A stretch of 64,000 nt of DNA from Sapria himalayana (Eukaryota > Streptophyta > Magnoliopsida > Malpighiales > Rafflesiaceae), in the NCBI GenBank assembly GCA_029783825.1, contig JAREIK010000385.1, positions 744,001-808,000 of the forward strand, in the 5' to 3' direction. The translations under genes and the position numbers were made by a program. The stretch's first letter is position 1; each line of letters opens with the position of its first letter. Under the pieces are notes generated by a model. It had not been told where the DNA came from. It ran no database searches and saw nothing but the letters and a program-made list of their open reading frames with translations. Below are positions 23,401-38,400 of the stretch, piece after piece.

Positions 23401-26400
23401 CGTTCAAGAAATACATGTCTCTGGTTCGAGACTCGTCAAACATATTATCTCTGATTTTTGTATCTAAAATTTTAGAGATATTGACTTCTCATGAGCCTCA
23501 TGTTAACTGAGAGCCTTGCCTTATGCATTAAATGGAACTTTTTTATGTGTAGTTCCTAAAATAAATACATATTTTGTGGGTGGAAACATGGAATAGCGAT
23601 AAATCCACATGCAAAAATTTAAAAGAAAAGAAGAAAAATAAACAAAAAGAAACTAATTTTCAAATCATTTCAAAATTACCCCTAAATAAGAACATAAGGT
23701 ATTTTTTTTAAGCACTGACAAACACATCCTAAAACCCTAAAATACACACCCCAAAACCCTAACATACACACCCCAAAACCCTAATATACACACCCCAAAA
23801 CCCTAACAGACACATCCAAAAACCCTAACAGACACATCTAAAAACCCTAACAGACACATCTAAAAACCCTAACAGACACATCTAAAAACCTTAACATACA
23901 CACCCCAAAACCCTAACAGACACATCTAAAAACCTTAACATACACACCCCAAAACCCTAACAGACACATCTAAAAACCTTAACATACACACCCCAAAACC
24001 CTAACAGACACATCTAAAAACCTTAACATACACACCCCAAAACCCTAACAGACACATCTAAAAACCTTAACATACACACCCCAAAACCCTAACAGACACA
24101 TCTAAAACCCCTAACATACACACCCCAAAACCCTAACATACACACCCCAAAACCCTAACAGACACATCCAAAAACCCTAACAGACACATCTAAAAATCCT
24201 AACAGACACATCTAAAAACCCTAACAGACACATCTAAAAACCTTAACATACACACCCCAAAACCCTAACAGACACATCCCAAAATATGATTAAATAAATA
24301 ACAAATAATAATAAAAATCCTGATTGGACAAGTGCTTCCTATCTAGTCTAAGCCTAGATATGAACCTACTACTCCATGCCTCATCAAGAAATCGACTATA
24401 TCGAAAATATGCCAGGTCAGAAAGAAAGAGCTGCCAGATTGAAGAAGCACTAACCATAGTCTCGGAAGTCAGATCTTTGTCGTTCTTCCCTGGATTCTGC
24501 TAGGGAAGAATGCACAGCACAAGTCAGTAGGAAAGAAAGATGGAAAGGAAAAGAATGCACAGGCACGAGATCTGGTCCAGACACCTGGCAATCATTACCT
24601 TCATATAATCGAATAAGATGAGGCACTGCACCAAAATATGTCGCCGAAAGCTTGGATCTTTCAGCTGGGAAATAAAAGGAAAGTAAATAGAGAGTAGAAC
24701 ATCCAACATAAGTGTTAGTTCTTGGAAGGTGCTCATCCAAGTGGAAGCTGGCACTAGCAACCGCTCCAATCTCCACTCACTTCCAGGCTCATTAGTTTAC
24801 TGCTCGTGAGATACTTTATGTTAAAAGTTGCAGCCTCTTCTTCCAAGCTGTTAGCAACTCCCTCTTCCTCCGTTAAGGGCTGACCTTCGAAGGTGCTCAA
24901 CACAACCTATACGGATGTCAGAATGTAAGCATATTTACGCCGACAGAGATGAGGATAAGGGAAGAAGGGTTCACCATCAGGCTGGAAACAAAATTCTGCC
25001 ACTTGCTTGGAGAAACTATCAGACAAACAGGGTTACAGAAGTACTCCTGCAAATCACATCCACCTCACAAGTAACGTAGCTAGCAGGGTAAAAGGAATAG
25101 CGACATGTTTTGACTCTCTAAGCTGTAAGCTCCTAGTCTCAATCGCAAAAGCTCTGAAACATCATACATTTGTGTGGTCTAGCATAAGTAGAATGATGTT
25201 AACTCCTATAATATCTTACATGTCATGCAAGAAACAATGAATCAAAACGTGACAATAATCAATTGTAGAAAATCAATACGTAACCAAGTTTTCTTTATCT
25301 CAACTAGAGGTGTCAAACGGCCCGGCCCGGCATGGCCCATTTTTAACCAGCACGATCGTGCTTCCGTTCCGGGCCGAGCCGGCACGATTACTGTACCATG
25401 CCGTGCCCAGCCCGGCACGGTTGAAAAAAAACCGGGCCCGGCCCGCTCGGGCATTCCTGCCTGAGCAGTTCGGGATACGGGGGACCGCGGGTCAAGTCGA
25501 ATCAGACCCGACCCGCGGTCTTTTTTTGCGGGAGGGGAAACATGGGGTCGGACTTACGAAGCTCCCGGCACCGGATAAACCCGTGCCGGTTTGCCGTGCC
25601 GCTGGCCGAACCATGCCGGGCCAGGCACGGCACGGCACGGCTCATGCCAAACCCGGGCACGGCATGGGCCCGGGCACGGATTTTTTCATGAGCTTCATGA
25701 GGTGGTCTAATATTTCTTGACCAAAAAATCACATACATACTAAGTAGCCTATAACATATAATTCTGCTCTCCGAGACTTAACAAAGTAACAACTGAAATT
25801 TTAACTCTCTATTAATCAAGAAACCAAACTCCATTAAATTTTTTTGTGGTATTACAATCACAAAAAACACTGCCCACACATGCTCCCGCATCTTATCACA
25901 ACGCACACATTCACTATGTTTGTGTTTACACATAGCTACATGCCGAACACACACATTGCATGTGCCTTTGCACCATAGTTTTAAAAGGCGCAAGGCACAC
26001 CAAGGCGCAATGATCTCTTGGAGCCATGAGGCGCAAGGCGCATCTAAGGATTAGGCATTTGTGAAGTGAAATGTGACTTTGGATGCACATAAATTTTTAT
26101 TAAATAAGATTCTATTAATTAAAAAAAAAAATTTCCTAATATTTAAATAAATTTTGATAAAAAAAATGAATAAAATTTTATAAATTTCAATATATAATTA
26201 CAAATTTTGAGAATAAATATATTAAAAAAAATTATAGTATATAAGACTTACCTCTTCAATAAGGCGCATGCTTTGGAAGGCGATGCGCTATAGCTAGGGA
26301 GTGGTGGTGCCTTGAGCCTAAGTGCGCCTTAAGCACGCCTTTCACAACTATGCTTTGCACACTGCCACATGACACACACACTCGCTATGCATGCAGTACA

Positions 26401-29400
26401 CAGACTTATCTCTCTCTCTCAACTTAGGTTTTGCACACCCCTAACTTTGCTCTGATACCATGATAAATATAAACTCAAATTATTAAACTATTAAGTTTTA
26501 GTTTATTTTTTATTATTTTATTTTGGTTTTCTCCATTATTTAGGACTGGGAGAAGCCATTTTTGCACGCATATGCACACTGCCACATAAGGCATACACCC
26601 ACTATGCATGTCGCACGCAAACTTCTCTTAACTTAGTGTTAGTATGCCCCTAATCTTACTTTTATATCATGATAAAATTAAATTCTAATTGTTAAACTAT
26701 TGAGTTTTAGTTTTTTTTTCATTATTTTATTTATTTTTTTTCATATTTTTAGAGCAGTCAATTTATGAGTTGCCCCAAAATATGTATAAATGATTTATGT
26801 TGTATTCTAAGTTTACCTTTCATTTTTATAAAAAATATTCTCTTTCATTTTTTTTTTCATTTTAAAACTATCTCCTCCCTCTTTCACCTATTTTCCTTTG
26901 GCACAAACCTAACCTAGGTTCAATAAGTCTAGCTTGGTGTCAGAGGGTGTTCTCCGACAACACACCTTTTGGGAGAATTGACAAAAGCAATCACATTAGG
27001 ATTTCAATGACAACAATAGTAATCACGTTAGGATTTTGACGACAAAAATAATTCCGCCACATTGTATCAATTCAATACTCATGTAAAGTGGGTATTCTAG
27101 ATTGATTTTAACAGCTTGAGATCATCAAACATTTGATGTCGTGCGTTGTTTATTAAAATATTTAAATTTTCATTTTCTATGTAGCCCACAATTCAATTGT
27201 TTGTATAAATCAATTATTTTTATTTTGTGTATAAGTATGCATTGTTGAAATATAAAAAAGATAATTAGAATCACTATGAACTACTGATGATCACCTATTG
27301 AAAATTGAGAACTAGAGGAGTCAACCGGCCCGGCACGGTTCAGCCGTGCCTGGGCTGGCCCAGCACGGAAAAATTCCATGCCCGGGTTAGGCACGATCCG
27401 TGCCGTGTCGTGCCTGACCCGGCACAATTCGGCCCGCGGCACGGCACACCGGCAAGGGTTTGTCCCGTGCCGGGTGTCCCGTAAGCCCGACCCCACGATG
27501 CCCCTCCCGCAAAAAAAGATCGTGGGTCGGGTCTGATTCGACCCGACCCACAGTCCCCCCGTATCCCGAACCCTTGGACATGCAAGCCCGAGCAGGCCAA
27601 GCACGGCACGGCATGGCCCGTCGTGCCGGGCTCAGCTGTTTTTAAACCGTGCCAGGCCGGGCACGGTAGCATGATCGTGCCCTAAAAAAATGGGCCGGGC
27701 CGGGCCGGGCTTGCATCAATATCAATATCAATAATGATCTGACTTGTGGCACACAAAAAAATTACAATACAAATTGTTGCACTACTATTAGCATATCTAT
27801 GACAGCCCATTGATTCAAATATATCATGTCTGCTTGACTCTTATATATTTACTGTAAGAAGATTTGTGAAAAGATTATTTTGATGTAATCTAATGAATAT
27901 TTCATTTGTATGATATTATTTCACACTGTAGATGTGCATATTGACTAAGCAGAAAAAGACGACTAACTATACAACTCGTACATAACTAGGGGTGTCAAAC
28001 GGGTTGGGTTAGGTTAAATAGTTACGTGTTAAATAGATGACGGGTGAAAAACATGTAAACTCATATACGACACGTTTAATAAACAAGTAAAAAATCGAAC
28101 TACGAACACGAACTATTTAATAAACGGGTAACATGATACGACTCGTTTAACACGTCTAATTTTCACGGGTTAGATTGAGTTGAGTTGGGTTAACACGATA
28201 AACCAATCATTTGACATATTTACCTGTTTACTACACATTTGACTCATTTAACACTATAAACCACTCATTTAATCATTTACCCGTTTATTTAAACTGGTAA
28301 ATAGATTATAAATGAGTTAGCATATCTCACCCGAATATGATTCGTTTATTTAACGTGTTAAACGGATTGACCCATTTATCACCCGAACCCATTTATGTCT
28401 CACCCAAACTCATTTAATCAGCAATTAATCGTGTTGTTAATCATGTCGTATTGAATTTTAACAGTCCTATACATAACTATGAGAGAGAATTGCTAATGTG
28501 GTATCAATATTGACTGATCAAACTACATTTAGACGACTTGGCAAGTAGGTTTTTAATATTCTTTACATGCATTTATTAGAAGAATAATGATGTATATGTA
28601 ATTTGTTTTACTTAATAATCTGTTTTAATATTTTCATGTAAGTGCAGGAAATGAAATATTAAAAGTCCGGAGATGCAGCAGTAGCAGAATAACGGAGGTC
28701 CCACTGAGCTGTTTATTTTTTGTATAAAATGATTTGTATTTATTTTTCGGGCGGCTGTTTTTGACCCGGTTGAACTGTTTTTCTTCGTTCTCCTCTCTCT
28801 CTCTGCGCGATTTCGCGACTGTTCCGTGCTGCATACTGTAAGACGTTATTTCTTGGTTTTAATCTGTAACGCATAAGCATTTTCTAGTGGATGTAGCTAA
28901 TCGTACTGAGTGACTGGCGAACCACGTTATTTGCTGTGTTGATTTCTCGTTTTGATTCTGTCGTGGATGCTTGTGGATTGGGATATATATTACTTGTTTT
29001 TGTGTTTCTGTTGTTTTCTGTTTCTTAATCTCATTACCCGTGGAAGTGCAATTACCCAACAAATAATATATTAGCTTACAGATAGATTCTAAAGAAGAAA
29101 ACAATTCAGTCTCTCCATGATATTTTCAAAGAGTGACTTAGTGGTTACAACCATACCTAAATTGAGTAAAGTCTATATGATTAGTCATAGTAATGTGACA
29201 TCTTCGTCACACAGTAACAATGAAAGAGCTGTGAGGCTTGATAGAGTTGCAACAAGAGATAAAAAAGCAGTAATAACATGTTCTATATATGAGAGGTCAA
29301 GACATAGATGGAAAAGATGCTAGACATGACACCGTGATAACAAACTTTTCAAGGGTCACAAGCTATACATCAGACCAATGGACCTACTCAAGTTGATTCT

Positions 29401-32400
29401 TCCATGAGCACGTCCACTAGAGATGTTACAATGACACTTTCTCATAAATACTCTAGACTAGATTAGGTACGTCAACATCCACTGCACTTTCTACTCACAA
29501 TCTCACTGTAGATTAATGAGAAACAGATTGAAAAGCTTAATTAAGTACATTACTTTTACTTTTTTATATAATCTAGAGCCTATAATATTGTGATAGCCAA
29601 TCACATCATTGTATAGGCTATAAGCAATGAGAATATCAATGTTGACCACTTTCTTTTAGCATGTGCTTTACATGTTTCAAAAATTTTATTATACTTTATT
29701 TTTTTGTAAAATATTTTATGAAACAAAATTATAATATTATTTTTTATTCTGACATTTTTATGTAGATTATCAGACCAGACAAATAACTTCCATGCTATGT
29801 TGCACGGATATGCCTAGGAACTGCCGTGTCCGACCCGTGTCGCCATGTCCACGTGTCAGAAACATATCTGACACGTTGTTCGGAAATAGTCGTCGTTAAC
29901 AACAGACGCGTCGTTTACCAACTGACACGTTTTTACGATTCTAACGCGTCAGAAATATACTATATATTAACTATTACTCCTACATCTCCAACAAATTGAG
30001 GAGCACACCGCCGACAGTGAATTGCCGACAAGCCGATTGCGAGAAATAGTTGTCAATTATCATTGCGTCAAACGGGGAGGGGAGGAGCACACCGCCGAGG
30101 CGCCGACAATACCTAAGGTAACCTAATTCTATAAAGGGAAGAGTGGGTTTTGGAATCTGTATCGGGAGGGGGGGGGTGTTAGAGGGTTTAAATTTTTTTT
30201 ACATTATTTTAAAATACAGAATTTTAAATTATTTTAAAATATAATATTTAAATTATTTTAAAATACAAATTTTTAAATTATTTTAAAATACCTAATATTT
30301 ATAATTAATAATTTTTACTTTTAATTTTACTTTTTTTATCATGACGTACCATAGTCGTATCCGTATCCTAGTTTTTTAGAATTTGCCGTGTCCCCGTATC
30401 CTGCCGTGTCGCATCTTCGTGTCCGTGCAACATAGCTTCCATGTGTATTAACTATTCAGTGATATGAATTGTATTTATTCTTCTCGACTTATGAGAATAC
30501 TCTTAGATGCCTATTTATTGATCTACTAGTTATTCACTCTCGAATCACTATGAAATTAAAAATGTTAGAATCAATCATCAGAAGAATTATGCCTATTGAT
30601 TGTGAGACATCAATCATAAAAACATAATGGAATCTAGTATCCGACACATCAGAAAAATACTACGAGAAACCCATTTTATCTGATTTACTCGCATATTTAG
30701 AAACCTTATAAAATAAAAATTACTATGGCTTAAGATATTTTATAAAAATTGTTGATAATTATATTTAAATTATATGATTATTAGTATTTTAAAAAAACTT
30801 AATTTTTTTTTATAAAATTTTATGAAAGTATAAAAACTTAATTTGAATGTAATATTAAAATATTAAAAAAACAATACATTATAATATATTTCCTATTAAT
30901 TTTCTTATTTCTTAAAAAAAATGAGATGATATACCAAATATTATGTGCTAGTAATCTTGCATAAAATAAAATAGCTAAGAGAATAAATCAAGATCTAGTT
31001 GAAATAGTTAGGACACATTTACTTCATACAAGTATGCTTAAACATACTTGGAGAGAAGCAGAGTTAATCATTAAACATTAATTTCATAATCAACCAGACA
31101 TCATCTTCCATGCTCTCAAGCTATATCTCACTTTAGATCAAATATCTCATAGGCACTCTTTTACCTTTTGCCCAAGATTTTTGAATGTATATATTTTGTT
31201 CAAAAATCTCTCTCCAGACAGAGAGAAGATAGTCGCATATATCATTATAAGCACCTTCGTTGGATACTATAGTACTCAAAAAATATATATAAGTATTATT
31301 TATTAGAGACTAAAAGAGTAATTATGAATATTGATATCATGTTCTTCAAGGACAAATTATTCTTTAAGAACTCAATCAAAGAAAACATATATTTAGATAT
31401 TATAATAGTAAACTCATTTCTTTGTCAAGTTATTATTTCACTCGGGGGAATAATGACTTACCCTACTCATATGGTTTCGATATGATATGACTAGAACATC
31501 TAATTTTGAGAATAATAGTGATACCGCTCATATATGAAAGTGTTCCTCAAAGATGAGTCAAGTATGAGTGTCCCAATAAACACGAGAAGTGAATCTCCAC
31601 AAAAAATAGATATGAGCATTGAGAGACTTGATGATCCCAATCAAAATATAAATAGTAGACAAATAAGACAACAATCCATTTTAGATGAGTCTTTTATTAT
31701 ATCAATTAATCCAATTTGAAGTAATGATTAAGATATTCGAATTGAATTACAAAAAGAATCAAGGAGTTCAGGTAAATGTGTCAAATGGGCCAAGCAGCCC
31801 AAACAAAGCACATCCAAAATTAGTCATGTCTGACCCAGTACGACACAATCCAAAATCATGTCTTGACGAAGGTCGTGCCAACTTGAGGCACTGGTCATGC
31901 CATGATAGATCATGGCCAATCGTGCCTTATGTCATGTCAGACATGACCCATGTGCGTGACCAATTGACACAGTCTAGGGCCACATGACCCGTGACCCAGG
32001 ACTGGGCACGAGCCACTAGTCACGGACTAATGGGTTCAAAGCCACCCAGCCCAAATATTTTTATAAATTGGCAGTCCACTAGACTGACATGCCCATTTCA
32101 TTTTTATGTAATGAGTGTCAACAAAAAGCTATAGGAAAAGCCTAAGGTTTTCCATTTATCCTAAAAAACTAATTATTTATTTTGAAAACTATAGCTATCG
32201 AATTTGTTTCCAAATGCTACATACATAAATCCAATGACTATCAGATTTCAACTCATTAAAAATTAAAACATTTATAAAAAATCTAAAAAATTAAAAAATT
32301 TTAAAAATTTTAAAAATATAAATTATTTCAATATTAAAATTTTGTATAACTAGAGTAGAAATTTCTTAAATACTATTCTCTTCTCCTATACTTTTTCTCT

Positions 32401-35400
32401 CTCCTCTCCTATTCAAAAATAAATGATCAATTAGAATTTTAATTTTTTATTATTAATTATTTTTTCTGGGTTGTAGTTATGTCAAATATTTTTTTTTATT
32501 AGTTTTTTATATTTTGTAATTAAATAATTTAAATTTTGAAATATAAACAAAAAATAATAATAATGAGTTTAATAATAATAAATTTAACGTAGATATACAT
32601 AATAAAAACAATCTGACTGAAAAGATCAAGACTAAAACTAAATTCTCTCCAATAGTTTCGACCTAAACCTATTTACTTAAATAATCTAAAATTTAATGAA
32701 CTTCAGCAGTATTAAATAACTTTAATATAATACAAAATAAAAATTCTAAAAATATCAAATAAAAATATGCATAATATATATATTATAAAAAAATATATAC
32801 ATATTACATGTATGAGTACATGTGAAAGTGATCACCTTAAGAGACATAACAATTTATACACCAACAAATATAATATATTAAATCTCAAGCAAATCCAACT
32901 AAACGAATAAATCTTTAAAGTTAGATAAAATTCAACTTTATTAATCCTTTTTATATACCAATCAATACAATTTCATTGACAACTTCAAAAAACAACAGGG
33001 TCTCAAGTAGTCAATATTTTGCAGACCTAATTCTAACTTGGTTATCATAAAATTATTAAGTCTACAAATAAGAATAATATAACAAATAATTATAAGTTAA
33101 AAAATAATTAATAATTAATAAATTTAAAAAATATAATAAAATGATATTCAAAATCTAGATCAATCATGATAATACATCATTTATATGTCTCATTACCCAT
33201 GATATATATTCAAATTAAAACTTAATAAAAAAGTTTTAGATTTTCCAGACATCCTCAATCATCATGATGACTATGCCTTATATAAGTGTATAATGAGAAT
33301 TTTCAAAAAATATTATATTTAGAATAAAATATTTAGTATTATTTTTGATAATACTTCTAATAACAAAATAATCATTAATATATTTATTATAACTATTAGA
33401 AACAATCTATTAGAAAAAAAAAATTATATTAAGTATATATATAACATAATTAACTTAATAGTATAAATTAGAATGAAAATTATTTCTCCTATTTAGAAAA
33501 AATAAGAAATTCACTAAAATAACTTATGATGCCAAATAAATAATATAAGTTAGCAATCTCTATTTATCAATAAGACTTAAACAAGTGATATCCAAATTTC
33601 AAATAAATGTAAAACGCTATTAAAATTATACTTATATTATGTTAAAGTCATGTGTTGACTAGTATTAAGTGATATCTAATTATGTCAATAATAAAAATAA
33701 CAAACTTATTATTAATGATTTAGACTGATATACAAAAATTTATTTTATAAAATTCCTAAAAATTTTTTATGTCATGATGAACATATATTCGTCTGTGCAC
33801 ACTCGCACCACTTCCATTGAGTCCATACACAAATGCAAAATTAGTAACATATTTAGGAAATATAAAAGAAACCATACAATTAGTGTTATGACTATTCAGA
33901 TAGAAACTAAACATTAAAAAATATTGGTTCTCAATTCCAACTATTTATTACTTGGCTGTCTATATGGATCTCATGATTAAAATAAAATTGATAAAAAATA
34001 TATTAAGATACACATTCACTTGTATAAACCAAACAAACAAATTTAAATATTTTATTCATAAAAAAGTAATAAATATGTTTATAGTCATATGATGGTCATA
34101 ATGAGGCTCAGACGACCACTATCAATACCTTAAAACGCATATATGATTATGATGATCTGCATTCTTGCTGCCATACTATTTACACAGATTGATGACTTGT
34201 GTTATTTTAAATTTTTTTTTTCATACGATATGACATTTTAAATTTTTTTGAATTTTTATCAGTTATGTTTCATGTTATTATGATGTTATATATCATATTG
34301 ATCTTATGTTTATTGATTATATTTTTTATTTGGGTGATTTTCATTATAGAGATGATCTGAATGACAAATTTTTTTAGTTATTAATTTTATTTTAAATTAA
34401 TTAATTTTTTAATACAATATAAATATGAAAAACATATTAGCACATATATTTTTATCACTTGAATTATTTTAATTTGATATATAAATATAATATTTTAATT
34501 TTTGTATAAATATATAATTAAAATTTTAAAATATTTTAATTGTGCATATTTAATTACTACCCGCTACTCTACCCAAAATCAACATGAACCAGCATGAATA
34601 TGCTAGTTTACGGGCTAAACAAGCAATGTAGGGCCTAGTTATATAAATGTCGTGTCGTGTCAGCAAGACACAAATTCCATACTAAGTATTGGCAAGCACA
34701 ACACAATGACATAATCAGGCCAGAAAAAATTGATCATACCAGTACGACAAGGCCCATTTGACATCTCTATGATCAATTCGTATTTCTTTATCTCGAGTAT
34801 TTTCTCATTTTTATTTTGATACTACATATTTTAATTTTTTATTCTCATTTAATAGTTATAAAATCATTGATACTCTATCTTAGATACCCAATCATCCAGG
34901 ATGGTAACTTATTATGTTAAAAAAATTGAGTGCCACCACATCTAGAGGTAGCAGATGAGTCATATAAAGTGTGATAGATCTAGATTTAAACCATCTCGAA
35001 TCAGCTTGTGCGAATGATTCGTGCATGGCCCGACACGTGCTTAACCAAGAGTAACCTATGTGCAGGGCAATGCAGCTGCAACTAGCCTAGGTACAGCCCA
35101 CACAGCCTGATGTCTTAGCCTAGGCACCTTGTTGATCACGTCCCCAGGCACCAAACCATGTTCTCCAAGGACCAGGACCTTGTTTCAAGTTGTAGTCAAC
35201 AGTTGAGATATGCGGTTGATACATAAAAAATAAGTGGTTTATACTCTTACAGAGATTAACCCTGTGAGTTATGTTCAAACAGGTACACTTATTGATTAAG
35301 TATTGATTTTTTGGTCCATATAACTCTTCTAGTTAACTCAACAATTTGATAAAAAATTATATAGAAGATTAATTACCTAATTATAACCAGACTAGATATA

Positions 35401-38400
35401 ACAAATAGAATCAGCATATTTAGTCATCTCCAATATTCTCATCAAAAGATTCACATAGGCACAATTCTTCACATACTGCGTTATATAAAAAAATTCTAAG
35501 ATTTGACATTTCTTTTAGTAATCATGAGCACTTACAGTTAACCAAGTATACATAATCTAATTAACCACCAACTTGCACTTAAAAAAAATCTACTACAAAT
35601 TTTTATACTATTATTAAAAGTAATTTTATTTCATAAAAAAATCAAAGATTGATGATTTTTTTGAGTACTAGGATAGAGACATAATTCAAGATGATAATTC
35701 GATAAATAATAAAAATAATAAAGACATTTTGGATTCAAATACCTACTTAAGTAGATCAAATATCGATTTTTTTCACCAACTACCTTTACTATAATAATTA
35801 AATATCGAGACATATAATTTATAATTCAATATTTCATGAGCTGGTAAAACACGTAGGGCATCATTGCTTATTCATGAAAGAAGAGAATTCAAAAAATAAC
35901 ACTATTACTTCAACCTACGTTCCTATTACAAATCAACCAGCAAACATTTTTACATACCCTGAAGAGACCTCAACTTATATTTATCTCTTCTAAACTCTAT
36001 GTCTTGGATCTTACGAATCAATTTTAGGAATTGTTGAATGCGAAACAAATAATTTATATTTATATCTTTCTATTTCTTGTAACTCATCATTTTGGATGTG
36101 AAAAATATTGATGGAGTACATTGATATGAAAAAAAAAAACTATGTACCCTTTCATGAGAGAAGCAAAAACTATTCATAACCAATATAATATCATATATGA
36201 ATTGTAGAAGTCAAAGAAGGCTACATTTAGTGAATTTCTATTGTCTCTACTTCATTTGGACTAAGCAAATACAGCCCATATCATTCATATTACTATTAGT
36301 AAAGGTCAATAAAATAATTTATTTTTATCACTGTTAACATGGATAATAACATAAATGAGTAGTAAACTCGATTACTTTTTTACAACTCAATTCAAGATTA
36401 AACAACTTCCAAAAATTAAAATATTTTCAACAGATAAAAACAAAAAATATCTCAAGCATATTTTTGAATTAACATTCTTAACTATATAGGTAAGAATTAT
36501 CAAGTTCAAGATTATTATAAAGTTTGAACACTAATTTCTTAAACCATCATATTTCATAGAAACATTGTATGGATGCTAATTGTATTTATCATTCTTTATA
36601 TGGATAGCATTATCAGTGATTAATAGACTCCATTACTTTTTAAAAACTCGATTGAGGATAAAAAAACCTTGAAAAATAAAAATATTTTCTTGAGATTAAA
36701 ACTACAAACATCTTATGCATATCTTTAGCTATGTGGGGAATTCTCTTAAGACATAATGTTTTTTAATCATTCAATATTTTGATATTATTAAATAACTAAC
36801 ATCAAGTTTGAACACCAACTTCTTTAGATAGTAGATCATATCTTACATTTCATTTTTTTGAAATCAACATTATTTCATGAAAATATCATATAGAGATTAA
36901 TGTCACACCATCGCTCAAAGAATACGAAACATTCTAGAAGATTCCGAAGAAGTCCACACTTATATGGAAGAAAGGAGATTGTCCTAGATTATTCTAGAAT
37001 CTTCGTGGATATATGTAATAGAATTCTCTAGACTTATAGAGAACATTCAAATGTTATAGACTATTCCCTATGCATGTATTTAAGGAGGAGGTGGTCTCAT
37101 TTATAAACAACCACGTTGAGAGTTTCTTATTAGATTTTATTATTCAATAAAATATTTTTTTTTATTTTCAAGTGTTCTCTCATATTCTCTTTGCTTCCAA
37201 GTTGTTGGTAGACACCAAGCATAACAAGCAAGGCGAAAATAAGGCTAACTTAGCAATATCTAAGGATAAGATGTCTAAGTACTGTACGAGAGCTTAGAGA
37301 AAAGACTAAGTCCGTGACGCTATGCACATAACTAAAGTCTAAAATTATAATCACGTGTGAATTTTTAAGTTAGACACTTTAGTAAGAAATTAAATTTTTC
37401 TATTAGCCCATCAATAACTACTTTTTGTGACAACATATCTACTAGACAATATTTTTAAGAATTTCACAAACACCAACAGTATGATAGCCAGATTGACAAA
37501 TGGGCACACTTCACACACAAGGACACAAAATACACGAGAAAAATTCATTTAAAAAAAAAAACATCAATGTTATTGATGTACCATAACTAGTGATGTATTT
37601 GGGTATTTTGTAGCTCACAAGGTTTCGGATGGATACCCACAACAGAGTTCCAATCCTACATTCTCATGTATGCTTACGTGTAATTAAAGTGACGGAATAC
37701 ATGACACATCAACAAAAAATGTGAATTCTTTTATGATGATTTATTCAACAAAGCAAAACATACCTGTAAGCTCCACAATGTTTTGTAGAAGTTGAAGTCG
37801 ATGAAGATATCTGAAAGATAAATAGATAAGAAAAAATATGACCACATCTTGAGAGAGGAAGGAGCAACTCCTTAAAATCACATGCAGATGAGACATACCC
37901 ATAGGTGGATCTTTCTCATACTTAGTCGCATTTGATATATTAAAAACACCTTTTACATTCACAGCTGCGGACAGCCAAGTAAATAAGATTTAAGTTACTC
38001 AGCATAAGCAATCCTCAACATGAGTGGGGGTGCAAAGGAAATGTCATGTACATGTACCTGACCGTTCAGATAAAGGGAAAAAATGAGCCAAAAACATGAG
38101 AATTCGTCCACAAAATATAACATCATTAGCCTAAGAAATCAAACATGGCATAAGTGCCGGATACACTTCTGCAAGCAATATTACAAAAATTTAAACCATT
38201 GCTGGAAGAAATTTGCGCATGCAAGTTCATATGAGTTACATCTATAGCTATGTATAGTTTATGCTAATCAACCATATGACCTTTGAAAGACGGCGGAGAA
38301 GCTGATTGCACGTTCTCAACATCACAAGTTTTCCACGGGCAAAAAGCTCTTGCTGTAAACAATGGCCAACAACACAATAAGTAAATCAAGATCATGCAAA

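Noticed and set aside
23718..24281. A chromosome end (true telomere).
   Set aside because: The units are 22-bp hybrids rather than pure TTTAGGG, about 560 bp long, and flanked on both sides by HPR1 exons.
25310..25738. Long GC-rich reading frames on both strands, here and at 27281-27672 and 48070-48563.
   Set aside because: They are produced by repeated GGCACG/CCCGGG motifs of hAT-type MITEs, overlap in several frames and show no domain.
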